Below are positions 21,111 to 31,315 of a stretch of DNA of 64,000 nucleotides, piece by piece. Origin of the DNA: Pseudoips prasinana. Taxonomy: Eukaryota > Arthropoda > Insecta > Lepidoptera > Nolidae. Below the pieces are notes generated by a model, which searched no databases, was not told the DNA's origin, and worked only from the letters and a program-made list of their open reading frames with translations. The position numbers and the translations under genes are program-made. The DNA lies in the NCBI GenBank assembly GCA_951640165.1, contig OX621237.1, positions 4,588,001 through 4,652,000 of the forward strand, written 5' to 3'. How positions within the stretch are numbered: position 1 is the stretch's first letter; each line of letters opens with the position of its first letter.

Positions 21111-21425
21111 ATTATTATTACAGGCATTGTCTGTGATTATCATCCATCAATCATTATCAAAGCTGAACGCAATCAGACAGCAGGTCAACTGTTGACCATA
21201 AAATTAATATCAGGAAAGTCTCAATTTCCCTAGAGATGTAGTGACCCTACAGACTCCCCCTCTCGAGACGCGTTAGAGCGCATTGTTGAGCAAATCCGAG
21301 TCCTGCTTGTACCCAGTTTGGCTAAATGAATACCGCTGATTAGATAACTGAATAAATATATTGTGTACATAGGTAGATACATAAGAACGTTAAATATGAA
21401 TTATTTAGAAATAAAGTCAATTACT

Positions 21426-21940
21426 TACTCACTTATCGTATGGGCAGTGGTTGCCCTAATTTATTTTTTTAATATCATGGGACATTATTTACACACGGCC
21501 ATCTGATTCCAAATTAAGCAGAGCTTGTACTATGGAAACCAGATAACTGATATACTACATATAATAACATTCTTTTGTAAATACATACTTATATAGATAA
21601 TTACACCCAGACTCAGGGCATACAGACGGGTCCATGCACACAAATATCTGTCCTGGGTGGGAATCGAACCCACGACCTCCGGCGTGAAAAGCCTTTACCA
21701 ACCACGCCAACAGGCCTGACAGAGTTGTTCAAGCCGCCCAGTAGACCTCTGACATGGCTTAACGACTGTTTTAGAATGACTACAACCGGGACCGACAGCT
21801 TAACGTGCCCTCCGAAGCACGGAGACGCTCACAAATTAAACCACTTTGGCGGTCACCCATCTATGGACTAACCTCGAGCCTATTTGCTTAACCTCGCCTA
21901 TCACTTACGGACCGGTGAGCACATCTAGCTATGAGAGTCA
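21426..21940 (-). mobile_element. 5S-rRNA-like SINE (family D), split by a SINE A
   Basis: On the minus strand the head at about 21920-21845 reads GAGGTTAAGCAAATAGG, then GAGGTTAGTCC, then ATGGGTGACCGCC. This follows the order and spacing of the internal promoter part of 5S rRNA (GAAGTTAAGCA... GGTTAGTAC... GGATGGGTGACCG). The body continues through TTAAGCTGTCGGTCCCGGTT and the 3' end GGCAACCACTGCCCATACGA then (TAAG)n. A SINE A (21471-21719) interrupts it before the 3' end. Other copies are at 51968-52175, 46238-46365 (no head) and 44625-44660 (3' end). The 5S origin is inferred from sequence similarity. Confidence 0.7.
21471..21719 (-). mobile_element. SINE family A, nested in a 5S-like SINE
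   Basis: On the minus strand it runs from the family head (CTGTTGGCGTGGTTGGTAAA) and B-box GGTTCGATTCCCACC to the 3' ATGATATTAAAAA end. The copy is complete. The uninterrupted 5S-like copy at 51968-52175 shows the junction sequence without it. Confidence 0.88.
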
Positions 21941-22084
21941 ATAATTCCTTTTTTAATATATAATAAAAATATTAATTAATATTTTTACTGGCCTGTTGGT
22001 TTAGTAGTTAGTAACTAATTGCTATATCAGAGGTCTTGGGTACGAAACCAACCGACCGCCAAACTCACCGACATTGCCCGAAGA

Positions 22085-22350
22085 ATTGAAAAGCTGAAGT
22101 GGCCGTGCTCGGGGCACATATGTAGCTCGTAGAACTGACGGCCGTTGAGCCAGAAAGTATCTCGAGTGGCGACACGAACCGGAAGATGAAGCGGGACCAG
22201 GCCCCATACAAGATGGACCGATGATCTTGTGCGGGGCGCTGGAAACCGCTAGATGCGGATAGCCCAAGACCGGCAAATGTGGAAATATTTGGGGCAGGCC
22301 TTTGTCCAGCAGTCTACGTATTTCGGCTAATATGATGATGATGATGAGAT
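22085..22350 (+). mobile_element. RTE-type LINE C-terminal fragment
   Basis: The degenerate frame shows KLKWPCSGH, then VGRPPTRWTDDLV-like sequence, and ends CCTTTGTCCAGCAGTCTACG, TTCGGCTAATATGATGATGA. These are the end of the reverse transcriptase protein and the 3' tail of RTE-like elements. Stops interrupt it. Confidence 0.8.
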
Positions 22351-22509
22351 GGCAATTCTCCATTGAGACTGGTCGAAAGGCGACCAACAGGATATTTATT
22401 ATTATTATCATTGAATAATATCGCCTTGAATTCAGGTCCTGTAACTCTCGGTAACGTTAACCGACGTGTTGCAGTACCTACCTAGGTAGTTTTAAACTTT
22501 ATTTCTTTA

Positions 22510-22830
22510 CTAGCTATGTCCCGCGGTTGAACCCGCGTTAAATTTTATAAATTATCACAGCTCCTCCCCCATATGTGATATCGTGATAATAAGTAACCTA
22601 TATGTTTACCTGACCTCTTAGTAATATTCATGTAAAATTTGTTGTAAATCCATGCAGTACCTACTTTTTGACTTTCGCCCGGACATAAATACAGACAAAC
22701 AGACAAAAATTCTCAATAATATATTTTTGGCTTCGATATCGATTGTAGATCACGCCCTAAGTATCCTTTGTAAAAATATTCAATGTTCAGTTTTGACTTT
22801 CCTACGATTTTATTATATGTAGGTATATAT
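22510..22830 (-). mobile_element. Short Helitron H1
   Basis: The minus-strand end reads AACCGCGGGACATAGCTAG. The interior matches the family, including AATCGTAGGAAAGTC at the 5' side. It is flanked by a repeated block (22467-22509 and 22869-22910), so it sits in the left copy of a local duplication. Confidence 0.82.
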
Positions 22831-23135
22831 TTGGGGATTGTACCAATCGCCATTAATAGCCGAAGTGTTGCAGTACCTACCTAGGTAGTTTTAAACTTTA
22901 TTTCTTTATAATTACTCCAACATGCATGCAACACGTCCCACTGCACTGCATCCTACACAAACACTTTATCCAGAATCGCAGCTATTCGTCCGTATGTCGC
23001 TTACGACAAAATAAAAGGGTAACCGTTATATAACGACGCGCCAGACAATGATATTGATCGCGCCGTGCGTGAGCGAGTATACAGTTTGATGGACGCACTG
23101 CAGGACAATGTGTTAAGACTTTTAAGTTCAACTTA

Positions 23136-23382
23136 AATTTGGTTGGCGTGGTTGGTAGATAGGTAGGTACTTGCCTTTCACGCCGCAGGTCGAGGGTTCG
23201 ATTCCCACCCAGGACGGAGATTTGTGTCATTAACATGTCTGTTCGTCCTGAGTCTGCGTATAATTATCTATATAAGTATGTATTTACAAACCAAAAGTGG
23301 TATATGTAGTAGGTATATACGTTATCTGGTTTCCATAGTACAAGCTCTGCATAGGTAGTTTGGGATCAGGTGGCCGTGTCTC
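23136..23382 (+). mobile_element. SINE family A
   Basis: Head GGTTGGCGTGGTTGG, B-box GGTTCGATTCCCACC and the body with TATCTGGTTTCCATAGTACA are present. The 3' tail stops at GGTGGCCGTG, where a SINE B begins on the other strand. Confidence 0.85.
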
Positions 23383-23665
23383 AATGGAGACTACCCGATT
23401 GCGCAGACAGTTTCTATTCCATCACTCTACTGATCCAATGGGATGACTAGTGACACGACTGGAAAGAGGTCAGGTACAGGACCGACGGCTTTACGTGTTC
23501 TCTGAGGCACGGGGGTGTAATACCGCCAACTGCCAGACTTCGGGTTGATACTGAGAAAATTCTTTTTACGGAATAATACCAAAATCACTTTTTGGTCCGA
23601 CCCGGGATGTGAACCCAGAACCTCATTATCTGCGGTTGAACTAGCTACCGCTAGACCAACGATTA
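23383..23665 (-). mobile_element. SINE family B
   Basis: On the minus strand it has the B-box GGTTCACATCCCGGG, the body GGCAGTTGGCGGTATTACAC and the 3' part with CTCCATTG. It abuts a SINE A tail-first. Confidence 0.82.
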
Positions 23666-23705
23666 ATAATTGGTTATAATTAACAAATATTATTAGTGAC
23701 CTAAT

Positions 23706-24073
23706 GGTACTTCCATTTGACCACCAATAATGTTCATTTGCCGGGGAGGCCTTTGTCCAGCAGTGGACGTCTTTCGGCTGATATGATGATGATGATGATG
23801 AATGTTCATTATTTTCTGGCATTACATTAAAATCTAGATACTGTACTCTAGGTACTCTAGGTCCAGACGTCATCACATCAAGCTACCCCAATCTGCCAAA
23901 TTTCCCCAATTGAAAATAAACCTTATGCTTTTGTGATAAAGTTAAAAATCTATAAAAGAAATTTGACAGATTGGGGTAGCTTGATGTGCTGGCGTCTGTA
24001 CCTAGAGTAGAGTACAGTAGATTTTAATGTGCCAGAAAATAATGAACATTATTGGTGATCAAATGGAAGTACC
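23706..24073. repeat. Large palindrome with M1 at its centre
   Basis: The left arm GGTACTTCCATTTGACCACC ... ATTATTTTCTGGCAT ... TACTGTACTC and its inverse on the right (24001-24073) extend about 75 bp beyond each end of M1 (23861-24001). The left arm is interrupted by a 62-bp RTE 3' end. The arms differ by only a few bases outside that insertion, so the palindrome is either recent or a larger fold-back transposon. Confidence 0.85.
23739..23800 (+). mobile_element. Very short RTE 3'-end insertion with target duplication
   Basis: Only GCCGGGGAGGCCTTTGTCCA through (GATGAT)n remains. It is flanked by AATGTTCATT at 23729-23738 and 23801-23810, a 10-bp target-site duplication. This is a clear case of extreme 5' truncation on insertion. 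Confidence 0.88.
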
Positions 24074-24512
24074 GTCTAGCGTCTGTACTTAAGTTCTACG
24101 ATGATTAGCGCTAGAAGAACTGGCTATAAATAAATAAAATACGGAATTAAATAAAGTACGGAAATAAATAAAACACGGGGAAAAGTTCAAAATAAAGCGA
24201 AGTTTACGCATCGTAGCATGTAGGCACAGTATGGGGACTATGGGGAGAGTATGGGGTCGTATGTATGTCTATTGTGACACGTTCAATGGTAATAACCCCA
24301 TGACTATAATACACCTGTTTTGTGTTGAGTATTGATTATACACAATTTGGAGCAAGCCAGTGTTCCTTCTGTATTGTCTGCATAGTTTCCACTTTATTCG
24401 GTTATGCCGCGTTAGGGACGCTATAGTTCAAGTGCTATGGATAGCTTGTGAAAAATTATTACGTGTCCACTTCAATATTTGCAACTAATGACCCGCCAGT
24501 AGTTGCAAATAT

Positions 24513-25305
24513 TGAAGTGCCGAAGTGGAACTATTCATTTCTAACTCCTCCTTTTTAGGGTTCCGTAGCCAAATGGCAAAAAACGGAACCCTTATAGATT
24601 CGTCATGTCTGTCTGTCTGTCCGTCCGTATGTCACAGCCACTTTTTTCCGAAACTATAAGAGCTGCACTGCTGAAACTTGGTAAGTAGGTATAATCTGTG
24701 AACCGCATTAAGATTTTAACACAAAAATTGAAAAAGAACAATAATTTTGGGGGGTCGCCATACATAGAACTGAAACACAAAAATTTTATTTTCGTCGTAC
24801 CCATAAATGTGGTGTCTATGGATAGGTCTTTAAAAATCATATTGAGGTTCCTAATATCATTTTTGTCTAAACTGAATAGTTTGCGCGAGAGACACTTCCA
24901 AAGTGGTAAAATGAGTATCCACCCCCCTGTAACTTCTAGAATAAGAGAATGATAAAACAAAAAAATATATATGTTGTACATTACCATAGAAACAAACAAC
25001 AAAAATTGGTTTGTACGAGATCTAGCAATTAGTTTTTTTTAATACGTTATAAACCGCAATTTGCTTTCATTTAATCAACTGAAATACTTGCTGCTACGGA
25101 ACCCTTCATGTGCGAGTCCGACTCGCACTTGGCCGGTTTTTTTTTCTTTCGTATTAAGTTCGTTGCGGGATCCGAGACAGTTAAAGCGATTCCCCGGGAC
25201 ATGCCTGAGCCTCACCGCTCAGTGTCATTTCATTGTGTGCCACTGTTGATCCTGGCTTACAGGAGTTGCAGTGGTGGGTAAGATGGAGGGACTCGTCCCG
25301 TACTG
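24513..25305 (+). mobile_element. R1-like 3' end, split by a GGTTCCGTA element
   Basis: The pieces at 24513-24547 (GAAGTGGAACTATTCATTTC) and 25138-25305 (TTCGTTGCGGGATCCGAGAC through CAGTGGTGGGTAAGATGGAG) match the 3' untranslated part of the R1-like element at 15617-15820. The element at 24551-25137 lies between. No coding part remains. Confidence 0.82.
24551..25137. mobile_element. GGTTCCGTA-type element with (GTCY)n tract, long copy
   Basis: It starts AGGGTTCCGTAGCC and ends CTACGGAACCCTTCATGTGC then GAGTCCGACTCGCACTTGGC. It holds a (GTCT)n(GTCC)n tract at 24607-24629 and no meaningful frame. A partial copy at 58856-59082 shares the left part. It was inserted into an R1-like 3' end. Confidence 0.8.
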
Positions 25306-25309
25306 ATCC

Positions 25310-25920
25310 GAATCTACGAACTAAAAAATAGACATAAAGGGGATAAAATTATAACAAAAAATTAGCTTTTATAACAATCGATAAAAAGACTTGCAATTGG
25401 TAGTTAATTAATTAATTAAACATAATGTTTACATGGAAAACTAACAACTAAACAAACAGGAATAAACATAGACAGACACTTAAATGTTAGGTATCACTTG
25501 TAAGTGGTTGTGTAAATAAATGTTATACGCACTAAAATCTAACTTGTTTTACGACATAAAGCTTACGAATCAACATTAATTGATTTTAAATTCTCTGAAA
25601 AGATATTCGGCTTGTATGTTTCACTATTTGACGCTTATCATATAAGGATTTTAATCGTTTCATATCGTTTTCGTTTCTCGTTTTTAAATAATTTATACAG
25701 TTTAAAAAGAACCATGTTTTATCAGTTTTACAACCAACATTTGACCTTTTCAGTTAGCCTAGGAAGCATACACTGCTGCACCGGACAATAGAGGCGACCA
25801 GGGATCAAGCTGTCTTACAAACAAACTAAGTAACCTGCGCCAAAGCGCGCCCCGTTTGAGGTTCGAACCTCGACTCAGTACGGTTACCAGCGTAGACGCA
25901 TGAGAGGACCAAATAAAATA
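25310..25920. other. No gene seen
   Basis: AT-rich DNA with a TTAATTAATTAATTAA run near 25405. The GC-richer part at 25750-25900 includes GTTCGAACCTCGAC, which resembles a weak B-box, but I cannot define a SINE around it. Confidence 0.4.
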
Positions 25921-25921
25921 A

Positions 25922-26046
25922 ATAAATATCTTGGGACAAAATAGGTACACACTGCCATCTGATCCAAAACTAGGCAGAACCTGTGCTACGGCAACCAGGC
26001 AATTGATAAATATATCTACCTATATATATTCATAAATACATACATA
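25922..26046 (-). mobile_element. SINE 3' part (family A or C type)
   Basis: On the minus strand it includes CTGGTTGCCGTAGCACAGG then TTTTGGATCAGATGGCAG and ends TTTTGTCCCAAGATAT. The head is missing. It lies directly next to M1 copy d. Confidence 0.65.
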
Positions 26047-26049
26047 CAG

Positions 26050-26664
26050 GTACAGACGCCAGCACATCCAGCAACCCAAATCTGATAAATTTCTATTATT
26101 TTATTTATTTTATTTTATTTATTAGGTTTACCAACAGAAGCAACAATATTTCACTTACATATACAGTATACAATAAAACTTAATTCTAATTGCGCATCTA
26201 ATTATAGGTAAACACCACATTTTTAGAAACACTATAGGTAGTAAATTAATCTATATTAAATGTTTACAAATACTTACTTCTATTAAAATTAAAAATAAAC
26301 AAGGAAACAATCAATAATAGTTATAAATATTATTAAAGGACTAAATTAAATTAATTACTAGAATTTTTAATGAGTCTGACACTATTTCAAATATTATTTT
26401 ACGCAGTGCACTTGATTTCATGCTGAAAATGTCTATTAGCCCAGTACAATACCTGTTAAATTGGCTACACAGTCTTGGTATAGGAGCATTGTAACCCAGA
26501 ACCGTTCTACGAAAGGGAGGCACCAACAGCGCAATAGGTTTACGAGGTGGTCGTCGTAGAACATTCAAATTTATTCGTTTATAAATTTTAAATTATAATT
26601 TTTCTACTCACTTTCAAATGGAGAAATTTGACAGAGAGGTTGCTTGATGTGCTGGCGTCTGTAC
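26050..26664. mobile_element. Inverted-repeat element M1, copy d, carrying a LINE insertion
   Basis: Left arm GTACAGACGCCAGCACATCC at 26050, right arm ending GCTGGCGTCTGTAC at 26664. Instead of about 140 bp the copy spans 615 bp, because a minus-strand LINE end (about 26095-26600) lies in the middle. Confidence 0.82.
26095..26600 (-). pseudogene. LINE C-terminal fragment with A-rich tail, inside M1
   Basis: On the minus strand a frame reads FRRTVLGYNAPIPRLCSQFN and then IDIFSMKSSALRKIIFEIVS. This is the type of C-terminal tail found in several insect retrotransposon reverse transcriptases. An AT-rich 3' part ends in repeated AAATAAAATAAAAT, at the T-rich plus-strand boundary 26095-26135. It is 5'-truncated and dead. 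A related tail is at 27080-27430. Confidence 0.65.
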
Positions 26665-26907
26665 ATATAATTTTACCTATATTGATGAGTATTGGAAGAG
26701 TGATAATCGGATAGTTACGGTTGACGACCAACGATAAAATGTTTAACTGAACCTAGTGTACCACTACATAATTTATATAAATTATACCAATTTGTTTCTA
26801 AGTAGGTACCTACCCTGTTTTTCGTTTACATGGCGTATTGGAAAATATTTGCAACTACTTGTTCATTTTCCACTAGGACAGATATTGCATGAACATATTT
26901 TTCAAGA

Positions 26908-27068
26908 TATTTCTGTTCGTCCTGATCCTTAGTGTCTAGTGATCTATATACTCGTAAGTACCTATGTAATTAAAAAATAAAAGTGGTAGACCTTAATGTA
27001 TTATACCTATCAGTTATCTGGTTTCCATAGTACAAGCTCTGCTTAGTTTGTGTATAATGTCCAAGGAT
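26908..27068 (+). mobile_element. SINE family A, 5'-truncated
   Basis: It starts inside the body at TCTGTTCGTCCTGA and keeps TATCTGGTTTCCATAGTACA and the ATAATGTCCAAGGAT end. Confidence 0.75.
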
Positions 27069-27079
27069 TTTTATTTAAT

Positions 27080-27430
27080 TTTTTTTTATTTTATTTATTT
27101 ATTTCCTCTTACATCTATCTTTACAGGTATAAGTCCAATGCGATAGAGTGCTTATCTAAGTATATAACAATTTTATACCACTACACAAATTTACTTATAA
27201 CAAATTATACATAATGCACTTCTCGTGAACTCACTCAGAGAACACACAAATAGGTCAGTCTCAGCTGCTATAAGGTTAAGAGTACGGAGAGCACGCGTCA
27301 GGGGCGCCTCATGTACAAGATTAGTCCGACCACGCGGTTCCACTAGCAATCGCGGTCGTCTCCTTCTCCAAACATACCTGTCCGGGACACACAGGGCTAT
27401 CTGGTCTAAGGATATTATTATTAGGATATT
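27080..27430 (-). pseudogene. LINE C-terminal fragment
   Basis: The minus strand encodes YVWRRRRPRLLVEPRGRTNL then APLTRALRTLNLIAAETDLF, a C-terminal motif of the same layout as in 26095-26600. AT-rich DNA and a (AAAT)n tail follow at 27080-27115. The open frame reported on the opposite strand here is a shadow. Exact clade unknown. Confidence 0.6.
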
Positions 27431-28300
27431 ATGATGTCTACAATTAACGTAGGCAGCTTTAAATGCTTCACCAGGCTATTGTTTCTACTGTATCCTTTCC
27501 AAATACAAGTACCTACAGTTAAAGGATATGAATATGAAGGTAGGTAAATAGAAGACGCCTTACATGGACAATCCTCGCAAACAGCGCACTCCGAGAATAG
27601 ACTGACTTCCCTTTGTTCGCCAATCAAATTCTCTACACTTTAGGTAAAAACAAAATTTCAGTCATATTTCTCACACTCGCCCCGCCTCCCGGCCCCGTCT
27701 GCCAACCGCACAATAACGAACAAAAGGGGAACAATGCCCCAATAATGCACACAAAGGGCCCAAGTGTCTTCCCATTGTAGGCAACAAAGGAAGCCCCGCC
27801 CACAACAATAGGCGGCATTGTTTCATCTCGAACGATCCGTTCTCATTGGATGAGAAAACGTAGTATATGTGACCACCCGTAGGTTAAGAATATTCGAAAA
27901 AATATTCACTATAAGTCTACACACTTGAAATAGAATCATTCGATTTGATATCTTATTGCTACTGTACAAAGTTGAATTTGGAATAGCAGTTTACAACAGA
28001 TGCTTTTAATCGACCCAAAGTTTGATCCGAATTAAATTGACAGCTCTCTATAAATACTGTTTTTTAATGTATTGTTACGGGTATCAAGGGAATCTGAACT
28101 TTAACGTAAGGTGGTATGGTGTATTTTTGTGTGTGGGTTATGTGCCTTATTTTATCGTTTATAGCGGCTAGGGAGCAGTTGTGAAATTGATAGGAATTCA
28201 TTTAATTAATGATTTATAACGCACGTTGGAAGCTAGTTTCGGCGTTTTTTGATAATTAATATAAAAGTATGTTGATACCTTCCTATAAAACGAAGGTATG
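27431..28300. other. No gene seen; GC-rich unique island at 27640-27850
   Basis: The central 200 bp are unusually GC-rich for the window (CCCGCCTCCCGGCCCCGTCT; GGAAGCCCCGCCCACAACAA). They contain several GGGGCA/TGCCCC and GGCGG-like words and match no repeat here. There is no long frame on either strand. It could be a promoter, enhancer or other single-copy host element. The rest is AT-rich. Confidence 0.5.
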
Positions 28301-28307
28301 TAACGCA

Positions 28308-28545
28308 TACCTACCTCATTGGTCTAGCGGTAACGTGTTCAATTGCAGTTAATGAGGGTCCAGGTTCAAATCCCGAGTCGGACAAAAAAGTCCTATCGAG
28401 ATTTTTGTGAGCTAAAAAGCCGGATATAATGCTACCTAATAGCGCTCTAGTGTGTCCGACATAGGTGCCTCTCTGTACTCTCATAAAGCGGAGATCCGAC
28501 ATGATCGAGGAGAGATCAGGCACATGAGTGGCAGCTTAACGTGCT
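28308..28545 (+). mobile_element. tRNA-derived SINE, variant of family B
   Basis: Head CCTCATTGGTCTAGCGGTAA and B-box GGTTCAAATCCCGAG are like family B, but the body (AGCCGGATATAATGCTACCT; AAGCGGAGATCCGACATG) differs. It appears to be a separate sub-family seen once here. Confidence 0.7.
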
Positions 28546-28915
28546 GGTGTACAATATCCATACTCTAGCTAGGCTACTGTGTTTACTACGGTGTAAAAGT
28601 GTTTTCTACTCAGTAGTAGCCCATCTCTGGCTTCGGTTTTTTAAACTTACAGTTTTATATAACAAGACTGATGTGCCCTCACTTGTCTGGTGAAGCAGTG
28701 TAAGCTAACTACACCTCAAATGACGTGAATACTTAAGAAATATCTTATTTAAATACCTATATGTTAAGCCACAAATATAAACTTACCATCTTAAACTTCC
28801 AATAGCATTAAAAACCTAAACGTCCCAATTCACTACACTCCAGTCCAAATAAACGGCCGCCACTCGAGAATGGCAAAATTGCCAAGTTGTCGTTAAACGC
28901 TAAGAGCACCTACTA

Positions 28916-30245
28916 AGGGGCAAACACATTCGTCTGAGTGTTCCAGGGACCGGCAAATTGGCACTCAAGGCGGCCGATGGCGCCAAGTCAATGGCTCGAA
29001 CTACCTAATGATTTTGTCCTGAAGTGTATTTGTATTTCGCAATGTAATTCTGCTTATTCTAAATAAAATCTTCTAAAGTCGAAAGCTAATAAGAAACTAC
29101 AATTTAAAAAAACATAGTAGGTACTACTTTAAAAAAATGTGTGCCGTCACGGGACGCCTGGCAGATGTGTAACATCGACATTATTTTGTAAAAGTATTAT
29201 GCAGAAAAGAACATATTGTGATAGGAACTAAATATGTCATAATGATAAAATAAAGTCGATTGCGCATGGCGACGCGTCGCCACACCGTACACATGACACT
29301 ACTATCGTATAGCGTGGCGACGCGTCGCCACGGCATGCGTCGCCACGCTAGAAATCTGTTTTACGTGCGGCTATAGATGTTTCACATCAAAATTTCTTCC
29401 TGAATTCTGGCTACTAAAAGGATCCGTTCCTGGTAGGCAGGTAATGATTTCAATTAGCGTTGAATTTTCGATAATAATACCTAGGTATTTGTATTTCTTA
29501 TCCTACTAATATTAAAAATGCGAAAGTTTGTGAGTATGGATGTTTGTTAATCTTTCACCCAAAAACTAAGGGGTAAACACATTCGTCTGAGTGTTCCAGG
29601 GACCGGCAAATTGGCACTCAAGGCGGCCGATGGCGCCAAGTCAATGGCTCCAACTACCTACCTAATGATTTTGTCCTGAAGTGTATTTGTATTTCGCAAT
29701 GTAATTCTGCTTATTTTAAATAAAATCTTCTAAAGTCAAAAGCTAATAAGAAACTACAATTTAAATTATAATATAAATTAAAAGAATCCGTTCCTGGCAG
29801 GCAATGATTTGAATTAGCGTTGAATTTTCGATAAAAATACCTAGGTGTTTGTATTTCTTATCCGACTAATATTATAAATGCGAAAGTTTGTGAGTATGGA
29901 TGTTTGTTAATCTTTCATCCAAAAACTAAGGGGTAAACACATTCTTCTGAGTGTTCCAGGGACCGGAAAATTGGCACTCAAGGCGGCCGATGGCGCCAAG
30001 TCAATGGCTCGAACTACCTACCTTATGATTTTGTCCTGAAATGTATTTGTGTTTCGAAATTTCACTAATTCTGTTTAAGGTTAATGAGATAACTACAGTA
30101 AAAAAAAATAGGACTTCTAAATGTCTTTTCTCAGTCTGCCCACTAAAAGAATTTTCGATAAAAATATATTTTGTATTTCCTATCCTACTAATATCATAAA
30201 TGCGAAAGTTTCTGAGTATGTATGGATGTTTGTTAATCTTTCAAC
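28916..30245 (+). repeat. Triplicated composite repeat (unit about 0.36 kb)
   Basis: The block AAACACATTCGTCTGAGTG ... GGCGGCCGATGGCGCCAAGT begins at about 28920, 29574 and 29935. Between blocks lie GTTGAATTTTCGATAA and a Helitron-like 5' end (CTACTAATATTATAAATG; AAAGTTTGTGAGTATGGATG) at about 29499, 29862 and 30186. The first unit has about 285 extra bp (29115-29400). Copies are highly similar, so the triplication is recent. No coding frame is kept in all three. Confidence 0.85.
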
Positions 30246-30287
30246 CAAAAACTACGGACCTGATTTTGATGAAACTTTGGAGTAATA

Positions 30288-30469
30288 TCACACTAATATT
30301 ATAAAAACGAAAGTTTGTGAGTATGTATGTTTGTTAGGTACTCTTTCACGCAAAATCTAAGGAACGGATTTTGATGAAACTTTGTAGTAATATAGCTTAT
30401 ATATCTAAATAACACATAGGCTATAAAATGATACAGTTTAACGCGGGTGAAACCGTGGGGCACAGCTAT
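30288..30469 (+). mobile_element. Short Helitron H6
   Basis: It starts TCACACTAATATTATAAAAA and continues through AAAGTTTGTGAGTATGTATG to AACGCGGGTGAAACCGTGGG, then GCACAGCTA. The last base of the expected CTAG is changed. Twelve bases later another 5' end fragment starts (30481-30504). Confidence 0.72.
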
Positions 30470-30510
30470 TTAACTAAAAATCCTACTAATACTATAAATG
30501 CGACCTGTGG

Positions 30511-30675
30511 CTCTAGCACGAGTTCCTGCAGTTTACTTACTCGATCACACGTACAGTTTCCTCCCATACATTGAGCACCAGCGCCTCTCGCGGAAACTAT
30601 TAAGAACTAAAACTCTGGTGCTCAATGTATGGGACGAAACTGTACGTAAGTAAACTGTAGGAATTCGTGCTAGAG
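30511..30675. repeat. Long hairpin element, single copy here
   Basis: Arms: CTCTAGCACGAGTTCCTGCA ... CAGTTTCCTCCCATACATTG on the left, inverted on the right (CAATGTATGGGACGAAACTG ... TGCTAGAG). The loop is about 35 bp. It is probably a miniature inverted-repeat transposon. Confidence 0.8.
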
Positions 30676-30796
30676 GCACTGGTCCTCACCGGTCTTTTTA
30701 GTATTTTCATGTTTATCGAGATCTAGATCTGTTTTTTAAGAATCAATAATGATGAACACTAGATATACTTTTTAGTTACTAGATTTTTTTTAATTG

Positions 30797-31112
30797 TTAG
30801 CTGTGCCCCGCGGTTTTACCTGCGTTAAATTTTATAAATTAGTATAGCTCCTCCCCGTAAGTGATAGCGTGATAATATGAAGCCTATATGTTAACCCGAC
30901 CTCTTAGTAATATTCATGCAAAATTTGAAGTAAATCCATGCAGTACTTTTAGAGTTTAGCCCGGACATACATACAGACAAACAGACAAAAATTCTAAAAA
31001 CTATAATTTTGGCTTCCATATCGATTGTAGATCACGCTCCAAGTATCCTTTTTAAAAAATATTCAATGTACAGTTTTGACTTTCCTACGATTTTATTATA
31101 TGTACCTATAGA
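30797..31112 (-). mobile_element. Short Helitron H1
   Basis: On the minus strand it starts TCTATAGGTACATATAATAA and ends GCACAGCTAA, a CTRR-type 3' end. The internal sequence matches 5502-5822 closely. Confidence 0.82.
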
Positions 31113-31154
31113 CGTAGGTAGGACCTACCTAATACATTAAATCATCTTGCAAAG

Positions 31155-31305
31155 ATCGCGGGAAGCTGCTGGAGGTGGGCAGCACAGGAGCGGCCATTGT
31201 GGAAATCCTTGGGTGAGTCCTTTGTCCAGCGGTAGACTTCTTTTGGTCAGCTTAAAGAACTTCACAGGATCAACATATCAGTACGATGATCATAATGATG
31301 ATGAT
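31155..31305 (+). mobile_element. RTE-type LINE 3' end, degenerate
   Basis: It shows GGTGAGTCCTTTGTCCAGC-like sequence and GTAGACTTCTTTTGGTCAG, a mutated form of the RTE end, then ATGATGATG. Confidence 0.6.
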
Positions 31306-31315
31306 TTAAAAGAAA

